A DNA stretch of 64,000 bases from Parasphingopyxis lamellibrachiae (GCF_003385775.1 NZ_QRDP01000004.1:1101763-1165762), one strand, 5' to 3'. Counted from the stretch's first letter, positions 37,441-47,268 are shown. Translations and numbers: made by a program. The notes: generated from the letters alone by a model not told the origin.

Positions 37441-38028
37441 TCAGGTCAGACCGGCGCGCATCCGCTCCAGCGCTGCACCCGCGGTGCCGTCACGAATACG
37501 CTCGACGATAACAGCCGCGGCGGCCGCCGCGCCGATCTCTGTCGTGTCTACTTCAATGTCGTAAACCATGTCCCGATGAACGATGCCGAACTGGCCGCGG
37601 GCCTGCCCTGCAATACGGTCACCGCGCGCGACCTCGCGACGCTCCAGTTCTCGCAACCCGCAATGCACGCCAACGAACAGCGCATCGAGGCCATCGAGCG
37701 CAACCAGTCAGTCTTTGCGCAAATCGGCATCCAGAATGACCTCGTCGAGAATCAGATTCACGCCGGCGCGGGCCATGGCCGCGATGGCGCGATGATGCGC
37801 GTTGAGCACCGCGCGGCCAAAACTGCCAAGCGCAAGGCGAACACCTCCGTCGCCCTCTTCCTTCACGAACGACACCCCGTCCGGATCATTGTGCAACCCG
37901 GCTGGGATCATCCGCAACGCATCGTCGATGCCAGTCGTCAGATACGGTTCGTCAAACGCATCTTGCAGTGCCCGCGCGATGCTCGATTTGCCCGCAGACG
38001 TGCATCCGTTGAGGATTAGGATCATCAT
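37441..38028 (-). pseudogene. chloramphenicol-phosphotransferase-like kinase, interrupted by one in-frame TGA
   Basis: Conceptual translation gives a 195-residue P-loop kinase like the chloramphenicol 3-O-phosphotransferase family. The P-loop is NGCTSAGKSSIARAL, then YLTTGIDDALRMIPAGL and LILDEVILDADLRKD. After a TGA codon at 37708-37710 (codon 107) the same frame continues as LVALDGLDALFVGVHCGL and RELERREVARGDR. The family usually has Trp in that place, and TGG to TGA is a single-base change. No frameshift is present. The truncated product would keep the P-loop but lose the C-terminal half. The start is 38028 or 38025, about 22 bases after the putA stop, so it was probably transcribed with putA. 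Confidence 0.8.
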
Positions 38029-38050
38029 CAGCGTCCGGCGGCACCGCCGC

Positions 38051-41000
38051 CTAAAGCCCCAGCCCCACATCGTCGAGCGAGAGAAGCGAGGCGTTTCCGC
38101 CCGCGCTCGTCGTATCGATGCTTGTCACACGCTCGGCGCAGAAGCGCGGCAGATAATGCGGGCCGCCGGCCTTTGGTCCGGTTCCCGACAGGCCTTCGCC
38201 GCCAAAGGGCTGCGACCCCACAATCGCGCCAATCATCGATCGGTTGACATAGAGATTGCCCACACGGGCCCGCGCCTCGACCAGCTCGCTACCCCGCGCA
38301 ATGCGGCTGTGCAGCCCCATTGTCAGGCCGAAGCCCTTGGCGTTGACGCGTTGGACAGTCTCTTCGAGCTTGCCCGATTTCCAGGTAGCAACATGCAGCA
38401 ACGGGCCGAACCACTCGGTTTTGAGATCGTCCATACTATCCAGACGGATCAATGTCGGGGGCACAAAGCGCCCTTTTTCGGGCACTTCAAGCGTCTTGAC
38501 CCAGCGATCCTTCATCGCCGCCCGATGCGTCATCAGCTTGTCATAAGCGGCATCGTCTATCACGGGGCCGACATCCGTTGCCGGATCTGCCGGGTCGCCG
38601 ACGATCAGCGCATCCATGGCCCCGGTCAGCATTTGGATCATATGCTCGGCGACTTCTTCCTGCACGAGCAGCAACCGAAGCGCCGAACAGCGTTGGCCAG
38701 CCGAACCGAATGCAGAAAGAAGTACATCGGCAACCACCTGCTCCGCCAGCGCGGTTGAATCGACGATCATTGCGTTGACGCCGCCAGTTTCGGCGATCAG
38801 CGGTACAATCGGGCGGTCGTCCCCTTCCAGCAGGCTTTGCGCGATTTTCTTCGCTGTCGGGGTGGAGCCCGTAAAGGCGACGCCAGCGATGCGAGGGTCG
38901 CCGGTCAATGCCGCGCCCACAGTCGGGCCGCCCGGTACCAGGATCAGTGCGTCTTCCGGCACTCCGGCCAGATGCGCGAGCCGCACGGCCTCGGCGGCGA
39001 TACGCGGCGTTTGCGGTGCCGGCTTGGCAATTACCGTATTGCCGGTGACCAGCGCCGCGGCGACCTGCCCCGTAAATATAGCCAGCGGAAAATTCCAGGG
39101 CGCGATACAGGTCCACACGCCGCGCCCCTCCATCCGCAGGATATTGCTCTCGCCCGTCGGCCCCGGAAGTTCCACCGGCTGCAGCTTTTCGACAGCTTCG
39201 CCCGCGTAATAGCGGCAGAAATCGATGGCCTCTCGCACCTCCGCCAGCGCATCGGGGATGGTCTTGTTGGCTTCATGGACCGCCAGCGCCATCAGCTCGC
39301 CGCGGCGCTCTTCTAACAGGTCGGCAAGGCGGATCATGCATGCTGCGCGGTCCTCGATCGGCAATCCCGACCAGCCAGGAAAGGCCCTGGCCGCGCGGTC
39401 GACGAGCGGTGCGACATCTGTCACGGGCTCCGGTTCGGGGCCGATGCCGGAGCGCCCGGCAATGCCTTCCTTCACCCGTTTCAGCACCCGCCAGTCTTCC
39501 AGATCCAGACCCTGGCTGTTGGGTCGCTGCGGCATGAACAGATCGCCGGGCAGCGGAATGCTGGGATGGCGCGTTCCGCCCACCGCAACGATCCTGTCCA
39601 CCGGATCCGCCAGCAGCTGTTCATCGGTCAGATGTTCATCGGCAAGTTGATGGACGAAGCTCGAATTCGCGCCATTCTCAAGCAGCCTGCGCACGAGATA
39701 GGCCAGCAAATCGCGATGCCCGCCGACCGGGGCGTAAATCCGGCAACGATGCCCTTTTTCGCGCACCAGCCGCTCGAACAGCCCCTCGCCCATGCCGTGA
39801 AGCCGCTGAAACTCGAAACTGGCGGAACCGTCTTTACCGCGCGGGCCCGCCCATTCGATGATCGTGGCCGCCGTCAGCGCGTTATGCGTCGCGAAGGCGG
39901 GTCGGATCGCCTTGGCTTCGAGCATGTCCTTCGCACAGGCGAGATAGCAGACATCGGTTGCGGCCTTGCGGGTGAACAGCGGGTAATCGGGCAGGCCCAT
40001 CTCCTGGCTGTGCTTGATCTCGCTGTCCCAATAGGCACCTTTGACAAGCCGCACCGGCATCATCCGCCCCGTCCGGCTGGCCAGAGCCTCGGCCCAACCG
40101 ATCGTGCGCTGCGCGCGCTTACCATAAGCCTGGATTGCCATGCCGAAGCCGTTCCATCCTTTGAGCGCGGGAAGCTCGGCAACCGCCTCTATGATATCGA
40201 AGCTCATTTCGAGCCGCTCCGATTCCTCCGCGTCCACCGTCAGCCCGATACCCGCCTTGGCGGCCGCTTCAGCCAGTGTCTCCAGCCTTTCGGTCAGATA
40301 GGGGACGCACCTGCCCCATTGAGCCACCTCGTATCGCGGATGCAGGGCGGACAGTTTGACGGAAATCGAATGATTGGCTTCGGTAGAACCTCCGCTGCGG
40401 GCCTTGCCAACGGCCTCAATGGCACCGAGATAGGACGTGAAATAGCGCTCGGCGTCCGGGAAAGTGCGCGCCGCCTCGCCCAGCATATCGAAGCTTGCGG
40501 TAAAGCCCCTATGCTCAGGTTTTTTCATTCGTTTGATCGCTTCCTCGATCGTCCGGCCCATCACGAAAATCTCGCCCATCATGCGCATCGCCGCGCCGAC
40601 AGCCTGGCGAACAAAGGGTTCGCCGGATCGCGCGATGAGCCGTTTCAGGGCATTGGCCTGTTGATTCTGGCCGACCAGTGCCCTGCCGATTACCAGTCCC
40701 CAGGTGGCCGAATTGACCAGTTGCGAATGCGAATGACCGGCATGGCTGCGCCAATCGCCGTCACCCAGCTTGTCGGCGATCAACCGGTCCGCCGTATCGG
40801 GATCGGGCACGCGCAAAAAGGCTTCGGCGAGGCTGAGCAACGCCACCCCTTCGGAACTATTGAGCCGGTATTCCTGCAGAAACTGGTTCACCCAGCCCGT
40901 CCGCTGACCCTCGCGCAGATCGGCCAGAAGTTCGAGGGAAGTCGCGACGATACGATCACGTTCGGCGGCTCCGAGTCGCGCACGCTCGAGAAGCGGTGCC

Positions 41001-41092
41001 AGCACTTCGGGTTCGGGCGCTCTGTGTACCTCTTCCATATGGAGCCATGCGGCTGACGTAGCGGAATCGGGATCGTGCATCTGGCTGGGCAT
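38051..41092 (-). CDS. putA: bifunctional proline dehydrogenase / P5C dehydrogenase
   Basis: Oxidises proline to glutamate in two steps, with FAD and NAD. The 1013-residue protein has an N-terminal helical arm, then the proline dehydrogenase barrel (about 175-480, with RLVKGAYWDSEIK and PAFATHNALTAATI), then the aldehyde dehydrogenase domain. The latter contains IAPWNFPLAIFTGQVAAALV, GVAFTGSTPTAKKI, IAETGGVNAMIVDS and the catalytic-Cys segment SAFGSAGQRCSALRLL. It lacks the N-terminal ribbon-helix-helix, so it is the short form without self-repression. The start may be ATG 41092 or ATG 41080. It is transcribed divergently from the maoC operon. Confidence 0.96.
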   Translation of the reverse strand: MPSQMHDPDSATSAAWLHMEEVHRAPEPEVLAPLLERARLGAAERDRIVATSLELLADLREGQRTGWVNQFLQEYRLNSSEGVALLSLAEAFLRVPDPDTADRLIADKLGDGDWRSHAGHSHSQLVNSATWGLVIGRALVGQNQQANALKRLIARSGEPFVRQAVGAAMRMMGEIFVMGRTIEEAIKRMKKPEHRGFTASFDMLGEAARTFPDAERYFTSYLGAIEAVGKARSGGSTEANHSISVKLSALHPRYEVAQWGRCVPYLTERLETLAEAAAKAGIGLTVDAEESERLEMSFDIIEAVAELPALKGWNGFGMAIQAYGKRAQRTIGWAEALASRTGRMMPVRLVKGAYWDSEIKHSQEMGLPDYPLFTRKAATDVCYLACAKDMLEAKAIRPAFATHNALTAATIIEWAGPRGKDGSASFEFQRLHGMGEGLFERLVREKGHRCRIYAPVGGHRDLLAYLVRRLLENGANSSFVHQLADEHLTDEQLLADPVDRIVAVGGTRHPSIPLPGDLFMPQRPNSQGLDLEDWRVLKRVKEGIAGRSGIGPEPEPVTDVAPLVDRAARAFPGWSGLPIEDRAACMIRLADLLEERRGELMALAVHEANKTIPDALAEVREAIDFCRYYAGEAVEKLQPVELPGPTGESNILRMEGRGVWTCIAPWNFPLAIFTGQVAAALVTGNTVIAKPAPQTPRIAAEAVRLAHLAGVPEDALILVPGGPTVGAALTGDPRIAGVAFTGSTPTAKKIAQSLLEGDDRPIVPLIAETGGVNAMIVDSTALAEQVVADVLLSAFGSAGQRCSALRLLLVQEEVAEHMIQMLTGAMDALIVGDPADPATDVGPVIDDAAYDKLMTHRAAMKDRWVKTLEVPEKGRFVPPTLIRLDSMDDLKTEWFGPLLHVATWKSGKLEETVQRVNAKGFGLTMGLHSRIARGSELVEARARVGNLYVNRSMIGAIVGSQPFGGEGLSGTGPKAGGPHYLPRFCAERVTSIDTTSAGGNASLLSLDDVGLGL

Positions 41093-41180
41093 GAACGGGC
41101 CTTGCGGTTCGAGGAATTGGCTTCCACTATGGTCGGGAAGCGAGCGCTATTTAGCAGATTTTTGCAAAGAGGAAACGCAT

Positions 41181-41639
41181 ATGAGCACCGTCAGCATTGA
41201 CGAAATGATGAACATGGTTGGACAGCCTCTCGGCTCATCCGAATGGGTTCTGGTCGATCAGGAAATGATCAACAAATTTGCCGATGCCACGGGCGATCAC
41301 CAGTTCATTCATGTGAACGAGGAAGCCGCGAAGATGACGCCGTTCGGCACGACGATTGCCCATGGTTTTCTTACGCTTTCCCTTTTCCCCCGATTGATGG
41401 CTGAATCTGATTGTCCGCGCCCCGAAGGCGTGAAAATGGGCGTCAATTATGGCGGCAACAAAGTTCGTTTCCTTGCTCCGGTAAAATCCGGCAAGCGGGT
41501 GCGCGGCCATTTCAAGCTGCTCGAACTGATTGAAAAACGCCCGAACCAGTATCAGCAAACGCTCGAATTTTCCGTCGAGATCGAAGGTGAAGACAAGCCG
41601 GCGCTGATAGCGGAATGGATTAGCCAGTTCTTTACATGA
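41181..41639 (+). CDS. MaoC-like (R)-enoyl-CoA hydratase
   Basis: A 152-residue hot-dog-fold protein. The hydratase-2 motif is clear: FADATGDHQFIHVNEEAA with the catalytic Asp and His, followed by FGTTIAHGFLTLSL. It likely hydrates enoyl-CoA to (R)-3-hydroxyacyl-CoA, a step that can feed PHA synthesis or lipid turnover. ATG 41181 follows AGAGGAAA. It overlaps the next gene by four bases and heads an operon ending in a thiolase. Confidence 0.92.
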   Translation: MSTVSIDEMMNMVGQPLGSSEWVLVDQEMINKFADATGDHQFIHVNEEAAKMTPFGTTIAHGFLTLSLFPRLMAESDCPRPEGVKMGVNYGGNKVRFLAPVKSGKRVRGHFKLLELIEKRPNQYQQTLEFSVEIEGEDKPALIAEWISQFFT

Positions 41640-42178
41640 CCCGTATCGCGCCTCTGACCCGGCCCTATCCCGAGGCTCTCGCCCCGGCCCTTAACGCGCT
41701 GACGCCGGAAGGCGGCGATGCGCCGATGCTGTTCCGCATCATCGGCACGTCCCAGCGCGCGTGGGAAAAATTTACCGGCGGATCGCTGCTCGACAAGGGC
41801 CCCCTCCCCATGCGCGAGCGCGAACTGGCGATCTTCCGTACGGCGGCCCGGATCGGCGCGGACTATGAATGGGGCATGCATGCCACGCTCTTTGCCGAGC
41901 GCTGCGCCATTGATCGCGATCAGCTTGAGGCGCTGGCCAACAAGGACGCCGAGTCCGGTGGCTGGTCTGAGAGCGATGCGGCATTGATCGCCACGGTTGA
42001 TATCCTCATCGACCGCCGCCATCTTGACGATGCAGAATTTGCCCGGATTTCCGAGCATTTTTCATCGGATCAGATATTCGAAATTGTTCAGCTTGTTGCC
42101 TTTTACCAGGGCGTCGCCCTTATCATCGGTACATTCGATATTCCCCAGGAACCCGGCACTTCGCCAATTCCGGCCTAG
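41636..42178 (+). CDS. carboxymuconolactone decarboxylase / AhpD-like protein
   Basis: A 180-residue all-helical protein. The core ERELAIFRTAARIGADYEWGMH resembles the CMD/AhpD family helix, with a Glu and a His at the usual site but no CxxC, so it is of the decarboxylase-like rather than the peroxidase type. True activity is uncertain. Its start overlaps the maoC stop (ATGA), which suggests a role in the same acyl-CoA pathway. The thiolase begins 27 bases downstream. Confidence 0.82.
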   Translation: MTRIAPLTRPYPEALAPALNALTPEGGDAPMLFRIIGTSQRAWEKFTGGSLLDKGPLPMRERELAIFRTAARIGADYEWGMHATLFAERCAIDRDQLEALANKDAESGGWSESDAALIATVDILIDRRHLDDAEFARISEHFSSDQIFEIVQLVAFYQGVALIIGTFDIPQEPGTSPIPA

Positions 42179-42205
42179 TTATCTGAAATATTAAGGAGTT
42201 TCACC

Positions 42206-43384
42206 ATGCGTGACGCAGTCATCGTTTCCACCGCCCGTACACCGATCGGCAAAGCCTATCGCGGCGCTTTCAACAACACACTGGGCCCGACCCTGGGCAG
42301 CTTTGCCGTCAAGGCCGCTGTCGAGCGGGCTGGCATCGAAGGCGGCGAAGTCGACGACTGCATCATGGGTGCCGCCCTTCAGCAGGGCTCTACCGGCTCG
42401 AATGTCGGACGCCAGATCGCGCTGCGCTCGGGGCTGCCATTCACCGTGTCTGGCATGACGATGGACCGCCAGTGCTCGTCCGGCCTGATGTCGATCGCAA
42501 CCGCTGCCAAGCAGGTTATCGTTGACCGGATGGACTGCGTTGTCGCCGGCGGCCTTGAATCGATCTCGCTGGTGCAGACCAAGGAAATGCGCGTCCAACC
42601 CGATCCCGCGCTGATCGCGATGCACAAAGATGTCTATATGCCGATGCTGGGCACCGCAGAAACCGTCGCCAAGCGGTACAATATCAGCCGCGAAGCCATG
42701 GACGAATATTCGCTGGAATCGCAGAAGCGGACGGCCGCAGCGCAGGAAGCCGGCAAGTTCGACGACGAAATCGTCCCGACCACGACAACCAAAATCGTGG
42801 TCGACAAAGCCACCGGCGACACCAGCGAGGAAGAAGTCACGCTTACCAAGGACGAAGGCAACCGCCCCTCGACGACGCTCGAAGGCCTACAAAGCCTCCA
42901 GCCTGTCATGGGTCCCGATATGACGATCACCGCCGGTAACGCGTCCCAGCTGTCCGACGGCTCATCGGCCAGTGTCGTGATGGAAGCCTCGATTGCGGAA
43001 AAAAAGGGCCTGACGCCGCTCGGCCGCTATGTCGGCATGGCGGTTGCGGGCACCGAGCCCGACGAGATGGGCATTGGCCCGGTCTTCGCGATTCCGAAGC
43101 TTCTCGAACGGTTCGACCTCTCGGTGGACGATATCGGGCTTTGGGAACTGAATGAGGCGTTCGCCGTGCAGGTTCTCTATTGCCGCGACACGCTCGGCAT
43201 TCCGAACGAGCTGCTCAACGTCAATGGCGGCTCGATCTCGATCGGCCATCCCTATGGCATGACGGGCGCGCGCTGCACCGGCCACGCGCTGATCGAAGGC
43301 AAGCGCCGCGGCGCCAAATATGTCGTCGTCACCATGTGCGTCGGCGGCGGCATGGGCGCAGCGGGACTTTTCGAGGTCCTCTAA
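42206..43384 (+). CDS. acetyl-CoA C-acyltransferase (thiolase)
   Basis: A 392-residue thiolase. The nucleophile is Cys90 (MDRQCSSGL); the other active-site blocks are [21 protein letters not shown] and the second Cys in [11 protein letters not shown]. Sequence features suggest a degradative thiolase I rather than biosynthetic PhaA, but this is not certain. The ribosome binding site AAGGAG precedes ATG 42206. It is the last gene of the maoC operon and ends at a terminator that probably also serves phaZ on the other strand. Confidence 0.95.
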   Translation: MRDAVIVSTARTPIGKAYRGAFNNTLGPTLGSFAVKAAVERAGIEGGEVDDCIMGAALQQGSTGSNVGRQIALRSGLPFTVSGMTMDRQCSSGLMSIATAAKQVIVDRMDCVVAGGLESISLVQTKEMRVQPDPALIAMHKDVYMPMLGTAETVAKRYNISREAMDEYSLESQKRTAAAQEAGKFDDEIVPTTTTKIVVDKATGDTSEEEVTLTKDEGNRPSTTLEGLQSLQPVMGPDMTITAGNASQLSDGSSASVVMEASIAEKKGLTPLGRYVGMAVAGTEPDEMGIGPVFAIPKLLERFDLSVDDIGLWELNEAFAVQVLYCRDTLGIPNELLNVNGGSISIGHPYGMTGARCTGHALIEGKRRGAKYVVVTMCVGGGMGAAGLFEVL

Positions 43385-43402
43385 GTCGATCCCAGAATGA
43401 AG

Positions 43403-43441
43403 AAAAAGGGGCGCCGGAATTGACCGACGCCCCTTTTTTTT
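43403..43441. terminator. bidirectional terminator between thiolase and phaZ
   Basis: A run of A, then GGGGCGCCGG pairing with CCGACGCCCC (one mismatch) around AATTGA, then eight T. The A run on one side and the T run on the other allow termination in both directions between the convergent genes. Confidence 0.9.
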
Positions 43442-43451
43442 CATTGGGCTT

Positions 43452-44672
43452 CTAATCGTCGTGCGTAGCGATCCAGTTTTCCACCACCGGCGCAATGCGC
43501 TCGCGCCATTTGCGGCCGTGGAAGATGCCGTAATGGCCGACTTCCTCCGCCATATAATATTTCTTCTTCTTGGCCGGAAGACCGGACGAAAGCGTCAGTG
43601 CGGCCTTCGTCTGCCCCAGCCCGGAAATATCGTCGCGCTCGCCTTCGATCGCCAGCATGCCGATATCGGTAATCGCGGCCGGATCGATAAGCTCGCCCTT
43701 ATGGCGATATTCGCCGCGGGGAAGCGCATGGGTCTGGAACACCACATCGACAGTTTGCAGGTAGAATTCCGCCGTCATATCGCAGGTTGAGCGATATTCG
43801 TCGTAGAAATCCTTCGTCGCATCGGCGCTGTCGCCATCGCCCTCGACCAGATGTTTGAACATTTCCCAATGGCTGATCATGTGATTGCCGAGATTCATCG
43901 ACATGAAGCCGGCGAGCTGGAGAAAGCCGGGATACACCTTGCGCCCGGCGCCCGGATAATAGAGCGGGACGGTTGCGATCACATTCTGTTCGAACCAGGC
44001 ATGCGGTCGCTGGGTGGCCAGCGTGTTGACCGTGGTCGGGGCTTCGCGTGTATCGATCGGCCCGCCCATCATGGTCAGGGTGCGGGGCCGGTCGGGATGC
44101 TTGTCCGCCGACATCAGCGCAGCCGCCGCATAGCAGGGCACGGATGGCTGGCACACCGCCAGCATATGCGCGCCCGGCCCGATATGCTCAAGAAATTCGA
44201 CCAGATAATCGATATAGGTATCGAGATCGAAAACACCGTCCGACAAAGGAACCGTTTTTGCGTCGCGCCAGTCGGTGATCCAGACATCATGGCCGGGAAG
44301 CATCCGGTCTACCGTATCACGCAGCAGCGTGGCGAAATGGCCTGACATCGGCGCAACGATCAGCAATTTGGGCTGACCGGACACGCCCTCTTTCTGAAAA
44401 TGCTTGAGCTGCCCGAACGGCTTGCGGGCTTCGATTTTCACGGAAACTGGAACGGCTTCGCCTTCGACCTTCACCGACTCGATACCGAAAATCGGTTTGC
44501 CGCGCGGCGCGGCGGCATGGGCGAAAACATCGAGCGCGGAAGCGACGACCGGCCCCATGCCGCTATAGGAAAAGGGATTAGCGGGATTCTGCAGGATTTC
44601 GGCGCTCCACTCGGCCATCGCGCTGGCGCTGGCAAGCATGGAACGCTGCATTTCATACATGTTATAGAGCAT
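43452..44672 (-). CDS. phaZ: intracellular polyhydroxyalkanoate depolymerase
   Basis: A 406-residue alpha/beta hydrolase that would degrade stored PHA granules. The N-terminus MLYNMYEMQRSMLASASAMA is typical of the intracellular PHB depolymerases. The nucleophile motif is VCQPSVPCYAAA (catalytic Cys in the family), and the C-terminal domain carries IEGERDDISGLGQT and EEVGHYGIFHGRKW with the acidic and His members of the triad. It faces the ABC exporter across a promoter region holding a palindrome that resembles a PHA-regulator site. No phaC or phasin gene is in the window. Confidence 0.93.
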   Translation of the reverse strand: MLYNMYEMQRSMLASASAMAEWSAEILQNPANPFSYSGMGPVVASALDVFAHAAAPRGKPIFGIESVKVEGEAVPVSVKIEARKPFGQLKHFQKEGVSGQPKLLIVAPMSGHFATLLRDTVDRMLPGHDVWITDWRDAKTVPLSDGVFDLDTYIDYLVEFLEHIGPGAHMLAVCQPSVPCYAAAALMSADKHPDRPRTLTMMGGPIDTREAPTTVNTLATQRPHAWFEQNVIATVPLYYPGAGRKVYPGFLQLAGFMSMNLGNHMISHWEMFKHLVEGDGDSADATKDFYDEYRSTCDMTAEFYLQTVDVVFQTHALPRGEYRHKGELIDPAAITDIGMLAIEGERDDISGLGQTKAALTLSSGLPAKKKKYYMAEEVGHYGIFHGRKWRERIAPVVENWIATHDD

Positions 44673-44734
44673 AAAAGTTCCCGAATGGGCGACAGTGCAG
44701 CCGCAGTCGGTCCTACTCTAGGCCTCTTTACACC

Positions 44735-44753
44735 GATGTTGCAATGCAGCATC
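44735..44753. promoter_or_regulatory. palindrome in the phaZ promoter region, PhaR-like
   Basis: GATGTTGCAATGCAGCATC is a 19-base inverted repeat with 9-base arms differing at one position, 62 bases upstream of phaZ. Read on the minus strand it contains CTGCATTGCA, close to the CTGC-N3-4-GCAG sites reported for PhaR of Paracoccus. The match is by eye; another dimeric regulator is possible. Confidence 0.42.
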
Positions 44754-44802
44754 TGAAAAAGCCTGTGTTGAGCAGGATGCGCCCCACTGCTAGGCGAACG
44801 CC

Positions 44803-46578
44803 ATGGCAGATAATGACAGCGACACGGGGAAAGCCCGGAACCTCGGCAACCTTGCGATAATCTGGCGCTTTGCGATCCGCTATCCGTTCCGGATACTCGG
44901 CGCCGGCCTTGCGCTGCTCGTCGCAGCCGGGGCGACATTGGCCATTCCGGACGGTTTCAGACGTGTCATCGATCGCGGTTTCAGCGGCCTCGACACCGAT
45001 ATCGCGCAATATTTCTATTATCTTTTTTTCATCGTCGTCGTGCTCGCTCTGGCGACGGCGCTGCGATTCTATTTCGTATCCTGGCTTGGCGAACGCGTCG
45101 TCGCCGATTTGCGTGTTGCGGTGCAACGCAACTTGCTTGCCCTGGATCCCAAATATTTTGAAGAAAACCGGCCATCGGAAATCGCGTCGCGCATGACGTC
45201 TGACACATCGGTAATCGAAATGGTGGTGGGCACGACGATCTCGATTGCGCTGCGCAATCTGGTGATGGGGATAGGCGGAACGATCTATCTGTTCACCCTC
45301 TCCCCCAAACTCGCGCTGATGATCTTACTCGGCATCCCGCTCGCGATCGGCCCGATCGTGATACTCGGCCGGAAGTTGCGCAATGTCTCGCGGTTCAGCC
45401 AGGACCGGATCGCCGATGTCGGCGCCATGGTTTCCGAAACGCTGGGAGCCATGAAGATCGTTCAAGCCTTCGGGCAGGAGAACCGCGAAGCCGACCGGTT
45501 CGATGCTGCCGTACAGAGCGCTTTCGCTACAGCCCGGAGGCGGATCATTATCCGCTCCGTCATGACCGCAATCGTCATCACCCTGATCTTCGGCGCGATC
45601 ACCATGGTGATGTGGCAGGCCGCATCGGATGTCATCAATGGCCAGATCACCGGCGGCGCGGTAGCGGCCTTCGTACTTACAGGAATGATAGTCGCCGGGG
45701 CGTTCGGCGCCCTGACGGAAGTATATGGAGAACTGATGCGCAGCGCAGGCGCCGCCGGGCGTTTGAACGAACTGCTTCGCGAGGTGCCGGAGATCCGGGC
45801 ACCGGCTAATCCCAAACCTCTCCCTGAACCGGCACGTGGCCATCTCCGTTTCGACGATGTCACATTCCGCTATCCGACCCGGCTGGAAACCGCGGCGCTC
45901 GCGGATTTCTCGCTCGCGGTCGAGCCGGGTGAACTGGTTGCGGTTGTCGGACCGTCCGGCGCCGGCAAATCGACGCTGTTCCAGCTCATCCAGCGCTTTT
46001 ACGATCCCCAGCAGGGGCAAGTGCTGCTGGACGGAGTGGATTTGCACGACGCCGATCCGGCCGCCATTCGCCGGCGGGTCGCCATGGTGCCGCAGGATAC
46101 AGTAATCTTCGCCGCCTCCGCGCGCGACAATCTTCGCTACAGCAACTGGGAGGCCAGCGACGACGCCCTGTGGAACGCTGCCGAAGCAGCCAATGCCGCC
46201 GAGTTCCTGCGCGAGCTCCCTGACGGCCTCGACACCTATCTGGGCGAAGGCGGAGCTCGCCTCTCAGGCGGCCAGCGGCAACGTGTGGCGATTGCACGCG
46301 CCCTGTTGCGCGACGCCCCTCTCCTGCTCCTGGATGAAGCGACCTCAGCGCTCGATGCCGAGTCCGAACAGCTCGTCCAGCAGGCTCTGGAGCGGCTCAT
46401 GAAAGACCGCACAACGATCGTCATCGCCCACCGGTTAGCGACCGTAAGGTCGGCAGACCGCATCATCGTTATGGACGGTGGACGGATCGTCGAGGAAGGC
46501 AATCACGCGGCCCTAATGGGCCAGGACGGCCTCTATGCCCGGCTCGCGCAGTTGCAGTTTGAGAGCAACGCCGCGTAA
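44803..46578 (+). CDS. ABC exporter, fused membrane and ATPase domains
   Basis: A 591-residue half-transporter of the ABCB/MsbA-like type, expected to act as a homodimer in the inner membrane. Six membrane helices (about 28-300) precede the nucleotide-binding domain with Walker A GPSGAGKST, the Q-loop, signature LSGGQRQRVAIARALL, Walker B LLLLDEATSALD and the switch His in VIAHRLATV. The substrate is not predictable. The start is ATG 44803, with a GGAUG-like lead further upstream but no strong ribosome binding site. It is followed by about 175 bases in which I see nothing, then a terminator. Confidence 0.93.
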   Translation: MADNDSDTGKARNLGNLAIIWRFAIRYPFRILGAGLALLVAAGATLAIPDGFRRVIDRGFSGLDTDIAQYFYYLFFIVVVLALATALRFYFVSWLGERVVADLRVAVQRNLLALDPKYFEENRPSEIASRMTSDTSVIEMVVGTTISIALRNLVMGIGGTIYLFTLSPKLALMILLGIPLAIGPIVILGRKLRNVSRFSQDRIADVGAMVSETLGAMKIVQAFGQENREADRFDAAVQSAFATARRRIIIRSVMTAIVITLIFGAITMVMWQAASDVINGQITGGAVAAFVLTGMIVAGAFGALTEVYGELMRSAGAAGRLNELLREVPEIRAPANPKPLPEPARGHLRFDDVTFRYPTRLETAALADFSLAVEPGELVAVVGPSGAGKSTLFQLIQRFYDPQQGQVLLDGVDLHDADPAAIRRRVAMVPQDTVIFAASARDNLRYSNWEASDDALWNAAEAANAAEFLRELPDGLDTYLGEGGARLSGGQRQRVAIARALLRDAPLLLLDEATSALDAESEQLVQQALERLMKDRTTIVIAHRLATVRSADRIIVMDGGRIVEEGNHAALMGQDGLYARLAQLQFESNAA

Positions 46579-46755
46579 AGGCTCGCGGCGCCAGCTGCTA
46601 TAGCAGTGCGCTCATATCTGCGGGGTGAAGGCATCTGAAGAGGCCCTGAGGCGCGCTTAATGCCAGCGGATTGAAGCCGGAGACGTCTCTCTTTTCACTG
46701 CCATTCATGCCCGTCTCTACGCAACCGGGTTCGCTTGTTAGCTACTCCCATAAGA

Positions 46756-46785
46756 AAAGGGCAGCCCGCATGCGGACCGCCCTTT
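46756..46785. terminator. terminator-like hairpin between the ABC exporter and exbD
   Basis: AAAGGGC and GCCCTTT enclose an inner CCGCATGCGG palindrome. On the minus strand it is followed by TTTTCTTA, so it suits the end of the tonB-exbBD transcript and may also stop transcription from the exporter gene. Confidence 0.75.
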
Positions 46786-46806
46786 CCTTATCTGAGAGGC
46801 GCCAGC

Positions 46807-47241
46807 TTAGAACTGACGATATTGGTCGTTGCCGATAAAGCCCATATTGGTGACCTGCGCGCGCCGTGTAACGGCAAGCACATTATCGACAGTGTTGTAC
46901 CGTGCCTGAGCATCCGGAAACATGTGCAGTTCCGGAACTGGCGTCATGGTAACCGTGATATCCAGATACTGACGCAGCGTCTGTGTCGTAACCGGTTCAC
47001 CGTTCCACAGAATCTGATCGGTCGGTGAGATATAGACCTCGTTCTTGATCGGATCGATCGGATTGTCGGGTGGCGGATCATCATTGGCGACTGGCAAGTC
47101 GATCTTGACCGCGTGAGTCTGGATCGGGATCGTGATAATGAACATGATCAGCAGCACCAGCAGGACGTCGATCAACGGCGTCGTATTGATGTCGATCATC
47201 GGATCGTCTTCGGCGGCGGCAGGCCCTACTTTTCCACCCAT
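46807..47241 (-). CDS. exbD: ExbD-type biopolymer transport protein (second copy)
   Basis: A 144-residue protein with one N-terminal membrane helix and a periplasmic domain. The proton-path Asp lies at the start of the helix in INTTPLIDVLLVLLIMFIIT. It acts with ExbB and TonB to energise outer-membrane receptors. AGGAG precedes ATG 47241. It is last in the tonB-exbB-exbD-exbD group and sits 27 bases after the first exbD. The two ExbD proteins differ widely outside the helix, so they are not a recent duplication. Confidence 0.93.
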   Translation of the reverse strand: MGGKVGPAAAEDDPMIDINTTPLIDVLLVLLIMFIITIPIQTHAVKIDLPVANDDPPPDNPIDPIKNEVYISPTDQILWNGEPVTTQTLRQYLDITVTMTPVPELHMFPDAQARYNTVDNVLAVTRRAQVTNMGFIGNDQYRQF

Positions 47242-47268
47242 GCTATACTACTCCTAAAACAATCTGAA

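Noticed and set aside
37441-38028. Selenocysteine or programmed recoding at the TGA in the kinase-like gene
   Set aside because: No SECIS-like hairpin was evident after the TGA and the family expects Trp, not Cys, at this place; a nonsense change or sequencing error is simpler.
39566-41056. Open frame of about 496 codons on the plus strand
   Set aside because: Antisense to putA, which has full motifs for both enzyme domains.
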